NCBI GenBank assembly: GCA_938009275.1
Contig: CALLHY010000073.1
Location: forward strand, 1 to 64,000
Length of the DNA: 64,000 bases
Origin: an uncultured bacterium
Lineage (GTDB): Bacteria; Cloacimonadota; Cloacimonadia; Cloacimonadales; Cloacimonadaceae
Direction of reading: 5' to 3'
The notes beneath the pieces were generated by a model. The model was not told the origin of the DNA and made no database searches. It saw only the letters and a list, made by a program, of their open reading frames with translations. The position numbers and the translations under genes were made by a program. Shown here piece after piece: positions 26,507 to 35,304 of this stretch; position 1 is the first letter of the stretch; each line of letters begins with the position of its first letter.

Positions 26507-26674
26507 AGGCCGTCCCTTGCTTACTTAAAATCACATAAACGCAATCATGGGCTATCGGCACTTTGTGTCAATTATCTTTTATCCGGGTCAGCACATCGGC
26601 GGTAAAAGTTATTGACAGTTTAAGCCGATTTTTTGAGCCTGACAAAAAACAAAAAACACTCTTCTGGAGGAGAA

Positions 26675-27754
26675 ATGACTTATCGTGTGCTCGCGATAAA
26701 CCCCGGTTCCACATCAACAAAGATTGCCGTTTATGAAGACAAAACACCGCTCTTCGAAAAAACCCTGCGCCATGATCCTGCTGAATTGGAAAAGTTCGGT
26801 GGCATAATTGAGCAGTATGACTTCCGTAAAACCCTGGTGATGGAAGCCATGCAAGAGAATAACGTTAGCCCCGAAAGCCTGAATGCCGTAGTTGGCAGAG
26901 GCGGCTTGGTGCGTCCCGTCAGTGGTGGCACATGGAAGATAAGCCAGTCTATGCTAAATGACCTGAAAGACCCCAGCCTTTGGGGCAGAATTCATGCCTC
27001 AAACCTTGGTGCATTCATAGCCAAAGCCATTGCCGATCCCCTTGGAATTCCTTGTTTCATAGTTGATCCGGTGGTAGTGGATGAGTTCGACGACATTGCC
27101 CGCATATCAGGCATTCCCGAAGTAGAACGTAAAAGCTTGTTGCATGCGCTAAACATCCGCTATATTGGTCGCTTGCTTGCAGCCGAGATGGGCAAAGATA
27201 TCTCCCAGGCTAACATGATTGGTGTGCATATGGGTGGAGGCATATCTGTGGCAGCCATCAAGGGTGGACGGGTTGTTGATGTAAACAATGCCTTATTGGG
27301 CATGGGACCCTTCTCTCCCCAGCGTGCCGGAGCTTTGCCAATTGGTGACTTGCTGGATCTGGCATATTCAGGCAAATACACAAAGAAAGAGCTATGCAAT
27401 TATCTCACGAAAAGTGCCGGACTAATGGCATATCTGGGCACGGATAGCGGCATAGAGATTAACCAACGCATCCAGGCTGGTGATGAATACGCCAAAAAGA
27501 TTCAGGATGCCATGTGCTACCAGGTTGCCAAAGAGATTGGTGCTTGCGCCACAGTGCTTAGTGGTAAGGTTGATGCCATATACTTGAGCGGTGGGCTGGT
27601 GTATAATGCCCATGTTGTGGATGCTATCCGCGAGCGGGTGGAATTCATAGCTCCCCTGTATATCTATCCCGGCGAAAAAGAAATGGAAGCCCTTTCTCAA
27701 GGCGGCATCCGCGTTTTAAGCGGCATGGAAGAAGCTCTGGAGTATCCCTATTGA
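26675..27754 (+). CDS. buk: butyrate kinase
   Basis: A 359-residue ASKHA acyl-phosphate kinase converting butyryl phosphate and ADP to butyrate and ATP in fermentation, or branched relatives. LAINPGSTSTKIAVYED opens the fold; VGRGGLVRPVSGGTW, GVHMGGGISVAAIKGG (phosphate site) and YLSGGLVYNAHVVDAI follow. Length fits Buk and not acetate kinase (about 400). ATG 26675 is preceded by GGAGG at 26666-26670. No phosphotransbutyrylase gene is adjacent. TTGACA begins exactly 63 bases upstream. The stop overlaps the next TTG start. Confidence 0.93.
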   Translation: MTYRVLAINPGSTSTKIAVYEDKTPLFEKTLRHDPAELEKFGGIIEQYDFRKTLVMEAMQENNVSPESLNAVVGRGGLVRPVSGGTWKISQSMLNDLKDPSLWGRIHASNLGAFIAKAIADPLGIPCFIVDPVVVDEFDDIARISGIPEVERKSLLHALNIRYIGRLLAAEMGKDISQANMIGVHMGGGISVAAIKGGRVVDVNNALLGMGPFSPQRAGALPIGDLLDLAYSGKYTKKELCNYLTKSAGLMAYLGTDSGIEINQRIQAGDEYAKKIQDAMCYQVAKEIGACATVLSGKVDAIYLSGGLVYNAHVVDAIRERVEFIAPLYIYPGEKEMEALSQGGIRVLSGMEEALEYPY

Positions 27755-29430
27755 AGCATGGCCATTGGCTATTAATACTATTCATTATAGCGCTGGGGAA
27801 ACTCAGCGCTGATTCTTGGACTGTGCTTGTGTACATGGCTGCGGATAACAACCTTGCCACCAATGGCAAACTGGATATTAACAGCATGGAATCTGTGGCA
27901 CAGCCCGAAAGCCTGAACATAATTGTCCAGGCTGACTTTCCGGAAGGTGCAAAGCGTTACCGGATAACGCAGGATTACTCATCTGAGATTAGCTCTCCAG
28001 TGCTACAGCACATGGGCAGCATAGACAGCGGATCTTACCACACACTAAGAGACTTTATAAACTGGGGCTTTGCAGCTTATCCAGCCGAAAGAAAAATGCT
28101 GGTAATCTGGTCACATGGTAATAGCTGGTATAAGTCTGAGGACAGCAAATGGATTTGCCCCGACGACGGAAGCCAAAACCTGATTAGTGTTTACAACGGT
28201 GATCTGGCAAGGGCTTTTGAAGGAACTCCGCATCTGGATGTGCTGATGTTCGATGCCTGTAGCATGCAGGGAATTGAGGTGCTTAGCGAAGTGCACGAGT
28301 TTACAGACTTCGTAATTGGCTCTGCCGATTTAGTACCGGTAAATGGCTTTCCTTACGAAACAATAATCCCTCTTTTTAGCGGTAGCTTAACTAGCATAAT
28401 TACCCAAATACCAGAGTTATACGTAGAATCATACCTGCCCTGGGGAGAGCTGAATCCGGGGCCGAACTATTGGACTACCACTTGCTCCAGCATTGCCACT
28501 GCCCTTATACCGCAGTTCAACGCTGTGTTTTCGGAATTTAACGGTAATTACTACGATTCTGCAGCGTCTGTTATGGAAATCCGCCAGCAGTGCTTTTCCA
28601 TGAATGATGGAATGGCCGACGTAGACTTGCGCCAATTTCTTGGTAAACTGGGTGAGTCGGGTTTGCCCGGCGTTAGCAGCCTGGCAACAAACCTATCCCA
28701 AATGTGGAATACCATGGTGATAAGTAGTGCCGCCACAAGCCCCGTGTTTGTGGATGATATCGGCACAGCAGCAATATGGTTTCCGGATTTCAGGCTAAAT
28801 TACACCTGGGGCTGGAACAGGTACAGCTGCTTAAGCTTTGCTGATACTGGATGGGGCAGTTACATCAATAATGCCCTGGGCGACGATGTTGCTCCGCAAG
28901 TGCCAGTAGTTATCTCCAAGTATGTGGATAACAGGGTGCTATATCTTAGAGTGCAAGCACCAAACGATCCTGACGCCCTGCGCTACGAACTTCGCATCAC
29001 GCAAAACGGCAACCAGAGCATTGTTACCCATCAAACGGCGGATAATGAGTTTGTAATGCAAGTTCCGGTGTTCACATTCGGCAGCTATCGCCTGCAAGCT
29101 TTTGACCCTAAGGGGAATGCCAGTGAAGTGGTGGAGGGAAGCTATAGCTTTTCAGAAGTTAATGTCAGCCCAAATCCCATCAGAATAAAACAATTGGCAA
29201 TGCTAAACTGGTTGGCTGGTGAGGAAGTATCTGGTGAACTAAAGCTTGAGATATTCAATGTAAAAGGGCAACGACTTATAGCAAAAGAGCTTGGTCAGTT
29301 AAGCTTTGGACAGGGATTTTATCCTCTGTTTTCCAATCCGCAGTTTTCGGGCTTGGCTGCCGGAATCTACATTTTGCGCTTCAGCATGGGTGCCAAAACA
29401 TTCACCCAGAGATTTACTATCCTACGCTAA
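27751..29430 (+). CDS. secreted clostripain-family (C11) cysteine protease with sorting tail
   Basis: A 559-residue exported protease. A signal peptide (KHGHWLLILFIIALGKLSA) is followed by a C11 peptidase domain from WTVLVYMAADNNL; catalytic His is in IWSHGNSW and Cys in LMFDACSMQGIEVL. After about residue 400 come a beta-sandwich region and a C-terminal module VNVSPNPIRI...KLEIFNVKGQRL...AGIYILRF, the FlgD-like or type-IX-style sorting domain of this phylum group. The only start giving the signal peptide is TTG 27751, which overlaps the buk stop (TTGA), with GGAG about 9 bases before. It is probably on the cell surface or released and supplies peptides for amino-acid fermentation. Confidence 0.88.
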   Translation: MKHGHWLLILFIIALGKLSADSWTVLVYMAADNNLATNGKLDINSMESVAQPESLNIIVQADFPEGAKRYRITQDYSSEISSPVLQHMGSIDSGSYHTLRDFINWGFAAYPAERKMLVIWSHGNSWYKSEDSKWICPDDGSQNLISVYNGDLARAFEGTPHLDVLMFDACSMQGIEVLSEVHEFTDFVIGSADLVPVNGFPYETIIPLFSGSLTSIITQIPELYVESYLPWGELNPGPNYWTTTCSSIATALIPQFNAVFSEFNGNYYDSAASVMEIRQQCFSMNDGMADVDLRQFLGKLGESGLPGVSSLATNLSQMWNTMVISSAATSPVFVDDIGTAAIWFPDFRLNYTWGWNRYSCLSFADTGWGSYINNALGDDVAPQVPVVISKYVDNRVLYLRVQAPNDPDALRYELRITQNGNQSIVTHQTADNEFVMQVPVFTFGSYRLQAFDPKGNASEVVEGSYSFSEVNVSPNPIRIKQLAMLNWLAGEEVSGELKLEIFNVKGQRLIAKELGQLSFGQGFYPLFSNPQFSGLAAGIYILRFSMGAKTFTQRFTILR

Positions 29431-29449
29431 AATCATGCTTTGGACAACA

Positions 29450-29568
29450 TGTGGATAACTTGTGGATAACTTTCATGCTTAAATTAGCGCATTTTGTAAT
29501 GCACTGCTTAATTATGCACTTACGGTATTCACTTTATCCACAGCCAATGTGGATAAGTGTGTAGATAA
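29450..29568. other. DnaA-box cluster (candidate replication origin or DnaA sink)
   Basis: Four perfect 9-mer DnaA boxes (TTATCCACA or complement) at 29450-29458, 29461-29469, 29534-29542 and 29548-29556, plus one with a single mismatch at 29560-29568. The middle 60 bases are A+T-rich and could melt. The cluster fills the gap between the protease and TrmH-family genes. No dnaA or dnaN is in the window. Confidence 0.65.
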
Positions 29569-29599
29569 TTGAAATAACACTAGCTTATGGAGGTGGCTT

Positions 29600-30325
29600 A
29601 TTTGCGCATATCAAAGTGTTAGTAATGCAAAGGTGTTTAGTCTGGCGAAGCTAAAGCAAAAGAAATATCGCCAGGCGGAGAAGCAAGTAGTTATAGAAGG
29701 CAGACGGATAATAGAACAACTGCTTAACTGGGGCATTCGTGCGGAAGAGCTATACATTAGTGAAGATAGTTTTGCCCTTCCGGCAAAAAGCATCTATCTT
29801 GCCAATAGTGTAGCAATGCAGCGGATTTGTGATAGTGACTCCCCTCCTCAAATTGCCGGTCTTTATTCCATCCCCGAGGAAACTTATGCTAAGTTCAAGT
29901 CAGCCTTTTATCTGGATGGCATTAGCGATCCCGGCAACCTGGGTACCATCTTCCGCATTGCCTCTGCCTTTGGCATAGAGAGTTTGTTGCTTAGTCCAGG
30001 CTGCTGCGAAGTTGCTTCCCCAAAGGTGATTCGTTCGTCGTTGGGAGCAGTTTATAAAGTTCCTTTTAGAACATGTACGGCAACAGAGCTAAAGGCCATG
30101 GAAACTAAGGTGATAGCCCTGGATATGGCAGGCAAGCAGTCTCTGCGCGATTATTCTCCTGATGACACGCCTTATGTTATGGCCATCGGCAGCGAGGCAC
30201 ACGGACTTTCGCAAGATGTAACAGCTATTGCAACGCTATCTTTACGCATAGACATGCCGGGAGATATGGAGTCGCTTAACGCTGCGGTTTGTGCCGGGAT
30301 TTGCGCATATCAGATAAGCAGGTAA
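29600..30325 (+). CDS. SpoU/TrmH-family RNA 2'-O-methyltransferase
   Basis: A roughly 241-residue SPOUT methyltransferase that uses S-adenosylmethionine to methylate a ribose in rRNA or tRNA. The trefoil-knot motifs are LDGISDPGNLGTIFRIASAFG, AIGSEAHGLS and IDMPGDMESLNAAVCAGI. The first standard start is GTG 29633, without a ribosome site. However, the family N-terminus (pattern S-N-x-K-V then LAKL) is encoded just upstream, and ATT 29600 has GGAGG at 29589-29593, 6 bases before it. I therefore favour ATT 29600, a rare start codon. RNA target unknown (RlmB- or TsnR-like). Confidence 0.85.
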   Translation: MCAYQSVSNAKVFSLAKLKQKKYRQAEKQVVIEGRRIIEQLLNWGIRAEELYISEDSFALPAKSIYLANSVAMQRICDSDSPPQIAGLYSIPEETYAKFKSAFYLDGISDPGNLGTIFRIASAFGIESLLLSPGCCEVASPKVIRSSLGAVYKVPFRTCTATELKAMETKVIALDMAGKQSLRDYSPDDTPYVMAIGSEAHGLSQDVTAIATLSLRIDMPGDMESLNAAVCAGICAYQISR

Positions 30326-30365
30326 GGCGAGATAAGCTGGTTGAATTAACCATATATTTATAATT

Positions 30366-30434
30366 CTTCCCTGCTGCTTCCTTGAACGAAATACTAATGA
30401 ATTACGCATGAAATACGGATGAGATGCGTAATTC
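30366..30434. repeat. Half palindromic element joined to A+T-rich palindrome, copy 2
   Basis: 30366-30384 (CTTCCCTGCTGCTTCCTTG) is one arm of the long palindrome family, cut off at the point where GAAATACTAATG (30388-30399) begins. GAATTACGCAT (30399-30409) is inverted as ATGCGTAATTC (30424-30434) around GAAATACGGATGA. It looks as if the second repeat is inserted in or replaces part of the first. Confidence 0.75.
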
Positions 30435-30560
30435 ATGCGTAATAATAGCGCAATTCGTGCAAGCTTGCATAAAATATGGTGCAGGGAGTCAAAATGAATA
30501 ATTGACAAAAAGAGCAAGCTTGAAGTGATGGTAAAATTGGATTTTAGTTAAGATACGGGA

Positions 30561-31130
30561 GTGAAGAAAGTGAATATCATAAACCAAAAAACAGGGTGGA
30601 TAGAGGTTATCTGCGGAAGTATGTTCAGCGGTAAAACCGAAGAACTGATACGCCGCATACGCCGCGCAGAATACGCCAAGCAGAAAGTTCTTGTTTTCAA
30701 GCCGTCGATAGACGACCGTTATGATGCCAATAACATCGTATCTCATTCCCAGATGCAGGCTCCTTCCATTGCCATAAACGAACCCAGCGAGATTTACACC
30801 TATTTGCAGGAAGACGTGAAGATTGTGGCAATCGATGAAGCACAGTTTTTTGATGAATCTATTGTAGGCATCTGCAACGATTTGGCAGATCAGGGCTATC
30901 GGGTTATCGTAGCCGGGCTGGATCAGGATTATAAGGGCGAACCCTTTGGCAGTATGCCTCAGCTTCTTGCCGTGGCAGAGTATGTAACCAAGAATCTTGC
31001 CATCTGTATGCGTTGCGGAAATCCTGCCAATAGAACTCAGCGGACTATCCACAAAGGACAGCAGATATTGGTGGGCTCCACAGAAGCCTATGAAGCCAGA
31101 TGCCGTAATTGTCACGAGGTGTTAGATTGA
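30561..31130 (+). CDS. tdk: thymidine kinase
   Basis: A 189-residue type II thymidine kinase (tetrameric, cytosolic) making dTMP from thymidine and ATP in salvage. Walker A is GSMFSGKTEELIRR (about residue 18), Walker B region IVAIDEAQFFDE, lasso residues near RTQR, and zinc-binding CMRCGNPA and CRNCHEV pairs. It starts at GTG 30561. The stop overlaps the TTG start of yggT (TTGA). Placed with purine nucleoside phosphorylase (31996), it suggests nucleoside salvage. Confidence 0.94.
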   Translation: MKKVNIINQKTGWIEVICGSMFSGKTEELIRRIRRAEYAKQKVLVFKPSIDDRYDANNIVSHSQMQAPSIAINEPSEIYTYLQEDVKIVAIDEAQFFDESIVGICNDLADQGYRVIVAGLDQDYKGEPFGSMPQLLAVAEYVTKNLAICMRCGNPANRTQRTIHKGQQILVGSTEAYEARCRNCHEVLD

Positions 31131-31396
31131 CCTATTCCAATTCACTGGCTACGTCGGCAGTTTTGTTCTTATCACGAATTGTGCAGATATATAGCTGGTT
31201 ACTGTTTGTGCGGGTGATGATGTCGTGGTTTGTTCGCAATCCCGCCAATCCCATTTACCATTTTTTGTGGGAGATAACCGAGCCTGTATTGGCACCAATC
31301 CGCAGGATTATGCCACAGATGGGCCTGGATTTGTCGCCCATTATTGCCTATTTGATCTTGAATCTGATAACTAAGATGTTGTATACGTTAATTTAA
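31127..31396 (+). CDS. YggT-family membrane protein
   Basis: An 89-residue integral membrane protein with two helices (about 10-30 and 68-87) and the family motif VRVMMSWFVRNPANPIYHFL then TEPVLAPIRRIMP. YggT proteins are linked to division and osmotic or K+ tolerance and often sit next to divIVA, as here. Start TTG 31127 overlaps the tdk stop as TTGA, with GAGG 31115-31118 placed 8 bases before; the frame is open a little further to TTG 31109. Confidence 0.85.
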   Translation: MTYSNSLATSAVLFLSRIVQIYSWLLFVRVMMSWFVRNPANPIYHFLWEITEPVLAPIRRIMPQMGLDLSPIIAYLILNLITKMLYTLI

Positions 31397-31410
31397 AGCA
31401 GGAGGAGATT

Positions 31411-31986
31411 ATGCCACTGTTCCCGATAGATATTAAGCACCAAGAGTTTTCCGGACAGATGTTCGGCTATAGTAAGAAGGAAGTTCGAGCTTTTTTAGAC
31501 CAGATTGCCGGCGAGTTGGACGAATATCAGAAGAAGCAAGAACGCGAACTTGCCCGCAGAGAACAGCTTCAGTATGAAGTGAAACAAGAGGCTATGCAAG
31601 CCGGCAGTGCTGTGGAAGACCTTAAACGGCGTGAGGAATTAATCAGCCGTACCTTGGTATTTGCCGAAAAAACCAAGGCGGATATTGTAGCCAATGCCCG
31701 CAAAGAAGCCGAAAACATAATACATGAAGCGGAACTGAAGGCCAAGCGCGCCATTCAGGAGGCGAAGCAGTATTTGGGCGTTCTGGAGCATCAATACTTA
31801 CAGCTTAAGGAGCAAAAAAGACAGTTCCTATTGCAGTTCAAGGTTGAGCTACAAAGCTTCCAGGATCGCATCGGAAAGGATCCACTATTAAGTAAGGACA
31901 GTGAACTGTCGCTGGATAGCGAATTCCGCTCGATTAAAGACGATATAGTGCCCAAGCCCGATGGTGCCGAAACTGCAGGCAAATAG
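31411..31986 (+). CDS. DivIVA-domain coiled-coil protein
   Basis: A 191-residue protein beginning with the membrane-curvature-binding DivIVA motif (FPIDIKHQEFSGQMFGYSKKEVRAFLDQI, residues 4-32) followed by a long heptad-rich coiled coil to about residue 160 and an acidic tail. Such proteins recruit partners to poles and septa. It follows yggT by 14 bases, with AGGAGGAG as ribosome site, the same order as in many bacteria. Target of recruitment unknown. Confidence 0.88.
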   Translation: MPLFPIDIKHQEFSGQMFGYSKKEVRAFLDQIAGELDEYQKKQERELARREQLQYEVKQEAMQAGSAVEDLKRREELISRTLVFAEKTKADIVANARKEAENIIHEAELKAKRAIQEAKQYLGVLEHQYLQLKEQKRQFLLQFKVELQSFQDRIGKDPLLSKDSELSLDSEFRSIKDDIVPKPDGAETAGK

Positions 31987-31995
31987 AGAGGGAAG

Positions 31996-32826
31996 ATGAT
32001 ACACTACAAAGACACCGCCAATTGGCTAAAAGAAAGACTGATAAAGCTGCCCAGGTTCGCCGTTATTCTCGGAACGGGGCTAAGCGAAATGGCAGAGACA
32101 TTTCCAATTATTCAGCGCATACCATATTCTGAGCTGCCGGGCTTTGTTAGCAGCACTGCACCTTCGCACAAGGGCTTTATGCTTCTTGCCGATGTGAAGG
32201 GTGTGCCCGTGCTATTCTTGCAGGGACGCTTTCATTTCTACGAAGGTTATGCCATGGAGCAAGTTGTATTCCCCACCCGCGTTCTGGCTGCTCTGGGAGT
32301 AAAGATGCTGGTGGTTACCAATGCCGCGGGAAGCCTGAGGCTGGAACTGCCACCCGGAGCAATTGTGCAGATTACCGATCATATAAACTTTATGGGGATT
32401 AATCCTTTAATTGGACACAACGACGAAGAGCTGGGGGAGAGGTTTCCCTCTATGAACCAGCCTTATGATCCAGAATGCCGGGCTTTGTGCGATGCTATTG
32501 CATCCGAGCAGGGCATCACTACGCATAAAGGTGTATATATTGCCGTCACCGGGCCAAGTTTGGAAACCAAAGCAGAATGTGCAGCCTTTGCCGGATGGGG
32601 AGCAGATTTGGTTGGCATGTCCACTGTTCCAGAGGTTATAACTGCCAGACATGCCGGCATGAAAGTATTGGCGTATTCAATAGTTACGAATTATAGCAAT
32701 CTATTTCACGAGCAAGCGCATTCCCAAGAGGAAATTCGTCATCATGCAGGAATTTCGGGTGCTCATCTGCAAAATATCCTTGCAGAATTTGTGAGAAGAG
32801 CAGCGCAGCTTTTTTCATTGACATAA
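31996..32826 (+). CDS. punA: purine nucleoside phosphorylase
   Basis: A 276-residue trimeric-class purine nucleoside phosphorylase, splitting inosine or guanosine with phosphate. Visible are the phosphate loop ILGTGLSEMA, TAPSHKGF, LQGRFHFYEGY, VTNAAGSLR, ITDHINFMG, GPSLETKAE and the base-site VGMSTVPEVITARH with N in VTNYSN. It lies 9 bases after divIVA. The last codons overlap a TTGACA hexamer (32818) that is well placed to serve the next gene. Confidence 0.94.
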   Translation: MIHYKDTANWLKERLIKLPRFAVILGTGLSEMAETFPIIQRIPYSELPGFVSSTAPSHKGFMLLADVKGVPVLFLQGRFHFYEGYAMEQVVFPTRVLAALGVKMLVVTNAAGSLRLELPPGAIVQITDHINFMGINPLIGHNDEELGERFPSMNQPYDPECRALCDAIASEQGITTHKGVYIAVTGPSLETKAECAAFAGWGADLVGMSTVPEVITARHAGMKVLAYSIVTNYSNLFHEQAHSQEEIRHHAGISGAHLQNILAEFVRRAAQLFSLT

Positions 32827-32888
32827 GTTGCAGTATCATATTACTTGGTTATTCTCTTTTTTATGAGTATGATGTAAAGGAGTTAGTG

Positions 32889-33290
32889 ATGGCAGTTAAC
32901 AAACTTAGTGCCGAAAAGTTAAAGTACTACGAGGAGATTATCTTAAAAGAGCTCCGTGAAAGCGTTAATTATATTGAGAATATAAATAAAGATCAAAGCA
33001 TTGGAGCAAGGGAAAGCAGCGGAGACCTCTCCAGCTATGCCTACCATCAGGCAGATCAGGGCTCGGATACGAACCTTATGGAACAAACTGTGATGCTTAT
33101 GGAAGGCGAAAGAGATAAGATCAGATTGTTAAATGATGCCATGCGCCGTATTGCCGATGAAACCTATGGAGTGTGCGAGATGTGTGGCGATTTCATCCAG
33201 GATACTCGCTTAGAAATAATCCCCTACGCAATTTATTGTGTGGAATGCAAAGAAAAGATGGAAGACAAAAAAAGGCGGCAAAGACGTTGA
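32889..33290 (+). CDS. DksA/TraR C4-type zinc-finger protein
   Basis: A 133-residue protein: N-terminal coiled coil with acidic tip (ERDKIRLLND, GDLSSYAYHQAD region) and a C-terminal four-cysteine finger CEMCGDFI...YCVEC. Relatives are DksA, which binds RNA polymerase through the secondary channel with ppGpp, and shorter YteA/TraR proteins. ATG 32889 follows AAGGAG (32877-32882) by 6 bases. It is translationally coupled to lspA, an arrangement seen in several phyla. Confidence 0.87.
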   Translation: MAVNKLSAEKLKYYEEIILKELRESVNYIENINKDQSIGARESSGDLSSYAYHQADQGSDTNLMEQTVMLMEGERDKIRLLNDAMRRIADETYGVCEMCGDFIQDTRLEIIPYAIYCVECKEKMEDKKRRQRR

Positions 33291-33850
33291 AACCTTCCCT
33301 GACCAAGCTAAAAGTTGCCCCCGCCTATTTTATCATGATGCTGGTGCTGGTTTTGGATCAGCTAAGCAAGACATTAGTGCGTATGAACATGGAGCTACAC
33401 CAAAGTTTTCCACTATTAAAAAAGCTGTTTGGCGATACTTTTATGTTGATATACGTGGAAAACACGGGTGCTGCCTTCTCGCTGGGCGTGGGAAGCGATA
33501 CGGTTAACAGAGTGTTTTTTATCACGGTAACCTTTATCGCTGCCGCGTTAATCTTCTACCTCTTGTATCACAGCTTGCATAGAATCCAGGTTATTGCTTT
33601 TGGTTTTGTACTGGGCGGAGCATTTGGCAACTTGGTAGATAGAATTATTATAGGTGGCGTTACAGATTTCTTTAGCGTGGATTTTCCAGATTTCATAATG
33701 CAACGCTTTCCCATTTTTAACGTGGCAGATAGTGCCATATTCATCGGAGTATGCCTGTTGATTTTCGATATGGTGTTCATAAAAGATGCACCCGAACCTG
33801 AACCTGCAGGCGATGTTCCGGCTACAGAGATTACAACCAAGGAGATATAA
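33287..33850 (+). CDS. lspA: lipoprotein signal peptidase
   Basis: A 187-residue inner-membrane aspartyl peptidase that cuts signal peptides from diacylglyceryl-prolipoproteins. Four membrane helices; motifs LDQLSK, VENTGAAFS, GGAFGNLVDR and FPIFNVADSAI hold the catalytic aspartate pair. The frame is open back to 33173, but TTG 33287 overlaps the previous stop as TTGA and gives a normal length. A charged C-terminal tail of about 20 residues. The lipoprotein at 49211 is a candidate substrate. Confidence 0.92.
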   Translation: MKPSLTKLKVAPAYFIMMLVLVLDQLSKTLVRMNMELHQSFPLLKKLFGDTFMLIYVENTGAAFSLGVGSDTVNRVFFITVTFIAAALIFYLLYHSLHRIQVIAFGFVLGGAFGNLVDRIIIGGVTDFFSVDFPDFIMQRFPIFNVADSAIFIGVCLLIFDMVFIKDAPEPEPAGDVPATEITTKEI

Positions 33851-35296
33851 ATGAAAGGTGTAGTTTTTCTTGTTATTGCCCTTTTGCTAACCGCGGGGCT
33901 ATATGCCCAGGTGTTTACCTGTCGTCAAATTCAGGAAACAACCGCTGCCAATGGTAATTCCCCCTATGTTGATCAGATAAAGCAAGTTCGAGGTATCGTT
34001 ACAGCCGTCAAACGCAGCAGCAGCTTCTATATTGCCGATCCATTGGAACCTACAGACGATGGACGATGGAGCGGATTGTATGTGTTCGACAGTGCTCTTA
34101 GTAATACCGTTAATCCCGGCGATATGGTTCGATTAACCGGAACTGTGAAAGAGATTAATGGCCAAACTCAATTGCGACTGATTACCGATAGCCAAATAGA
34201 ATCACCGGGTAATACAATTCCAATAAGCATTGTTACCACAGCACAGCTTCCCTTTGCTGGAACCACAGCCGAGCCCTGGGAAGGCGTGATGGTACGCCTT
34301 AACAACGTAAAGATTACCACTACTGCGAATATCTTTAATCAGTTCCAGATTGCTGATAACGGAGTTGCGGGCGTTGCAGAGGCCAAAGTTGACGACTTCC
34401 TGTATGGCTATCCAGCCTCAAGCATTGTTGTTGGCGATGTGTGGCATCAGATTCAGGGTGTGGTAGATTACTCTGCTGATGGATATCGCATTCTTCCCCG
34501 GATAAGTGCCGATTTGATAAAAGAAGACGATATCTTTGCCTCCAAAATAACCATCCAAAGTCGCAAAGGTCAAGTTGGCGAATCAGTTGCCGTGGACGTT
34601 AAAACCACCAAGCTGATTCCTGCGTGGAATGTTACCAGCTACACCATGAGCATTCAGATTGACGCTACATTGGTGGAGTTTTTGGGCGTGGATTACAGCG
34701 GAACCTTAACGACTAGCAGCCCCACAGTTACAGATGCAGGCAACACAATTACCATCAGCTACACCACTTCTACTGTAATGGATGCGCCTGAGAATGATAA
34801 CTTGCTGGTGAAGCTGTTGCTAAAACCAAGATCCTATGGCAATGTTCCAATAACGATAAATAGCTTTAGCTACAATGACAATGCCATCACAAATTTTGAA
34901 AATGGTAGCCTGTCTGTGGTACTGGACGAGTTCAAAGCTCATCTGAACATCTTTACCGAGGATGCATCAACCGGCAGAGTTAGCGACAAGAATATTTTCA
35001 ATCCCACTCAAGAACTTATCAAGATTGAATACGGTACCAAGGGTGGTTTCCTGGCGCGCACAATTATCCGTATTTATGATGCTCAAGGCAGGCTTGTTGC
35101 CACTCCGCTGAACGAGAACTTCATTGGTTCTACATCGTCGCAGCAAATCGGCAAGATATCCTGGAACGGCAGAGATAATTCTATGAACCTGCTTCCCCCC
35201 GGCTTATACTATTGCCACATGGAAGTGGCTGATCGCCAAACGGGTGATATAGCGCGGACTGTACAGCCGATTGTAATTAAATCCCGTCTGAAGTGA
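33851..35296 (+). CDS. secreted OB-fold/cohesin-like protein with C-terminal sorting domain
   Basis: A 481-residue exported protein. After a signal peptide (MKGVVFLVIALLLTAGLYAQ) comes a duplicated OB-like region (about 30-235; VRGIVTAVKRSSSFYIADP, GLYVFDS, DMVRLTGTV) like that in secreted nuclease accessory domains. A cohesin-like beta-sandwich (about 235-365) and a C-terminal FlgD-like module (IFNPTQELIKI, RIYDAQGRLV, ISWNGRDN, LPPGLYYCHM) follow. No nuclease catalytic domain is present. Probably surface-anchored; coupled directly to lspA (same base after its stop) and to a PorV-like barrel next. Confidence 0.78.
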   Translation: MKGVVFLVIALLLTAGLYAQVFTCRQIQETTAANGNSPYVDQIKQVRGIVTAVKRSSSFYIADPLEPTDDGRWSGLYVFDSALSNTVNPGDMVRLTGTVKEINGQTQLRLITDSQIESPGNTIPISIVTTAQLPFAGTTAEPWEGVMVRLNNVKITTTANIFNQFQIADNGVAGVAEAKVDDFLYGYPASSIVVGDVWHQIQGVVDYSADGYRILPRISADLIKEDDIFASKITIQSRKGQVGESVAVDVKTTKLIPAWNVTSYTMSIQIDATLVEFLGVDYSGTLTTSSPTVTDAGNTITISYTTSTVMDAPENDNLLVKLLLKPRSYGNVPITINSFSYNDNAITNFENGSLSVVLDEFKAHLNIFTEDASTGRVSDKNIFNPTQELIKIEYGTKGGFLARTIIRIYDAQGRLVATPLNENFIGSTSSQQIGKISWNGRDNSMNLLPPGLYYCHMEVADRQTGDIARTVQPIVIKSRLK

Positions 35297-35304
35297 GGTG
35301 AAGC

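Noticed and set aside
30489..31115. 208-residue minus-strand frame opposite tdk
   Set aside because: Shadow of a clear thymidine kinase; no recognisable domain.
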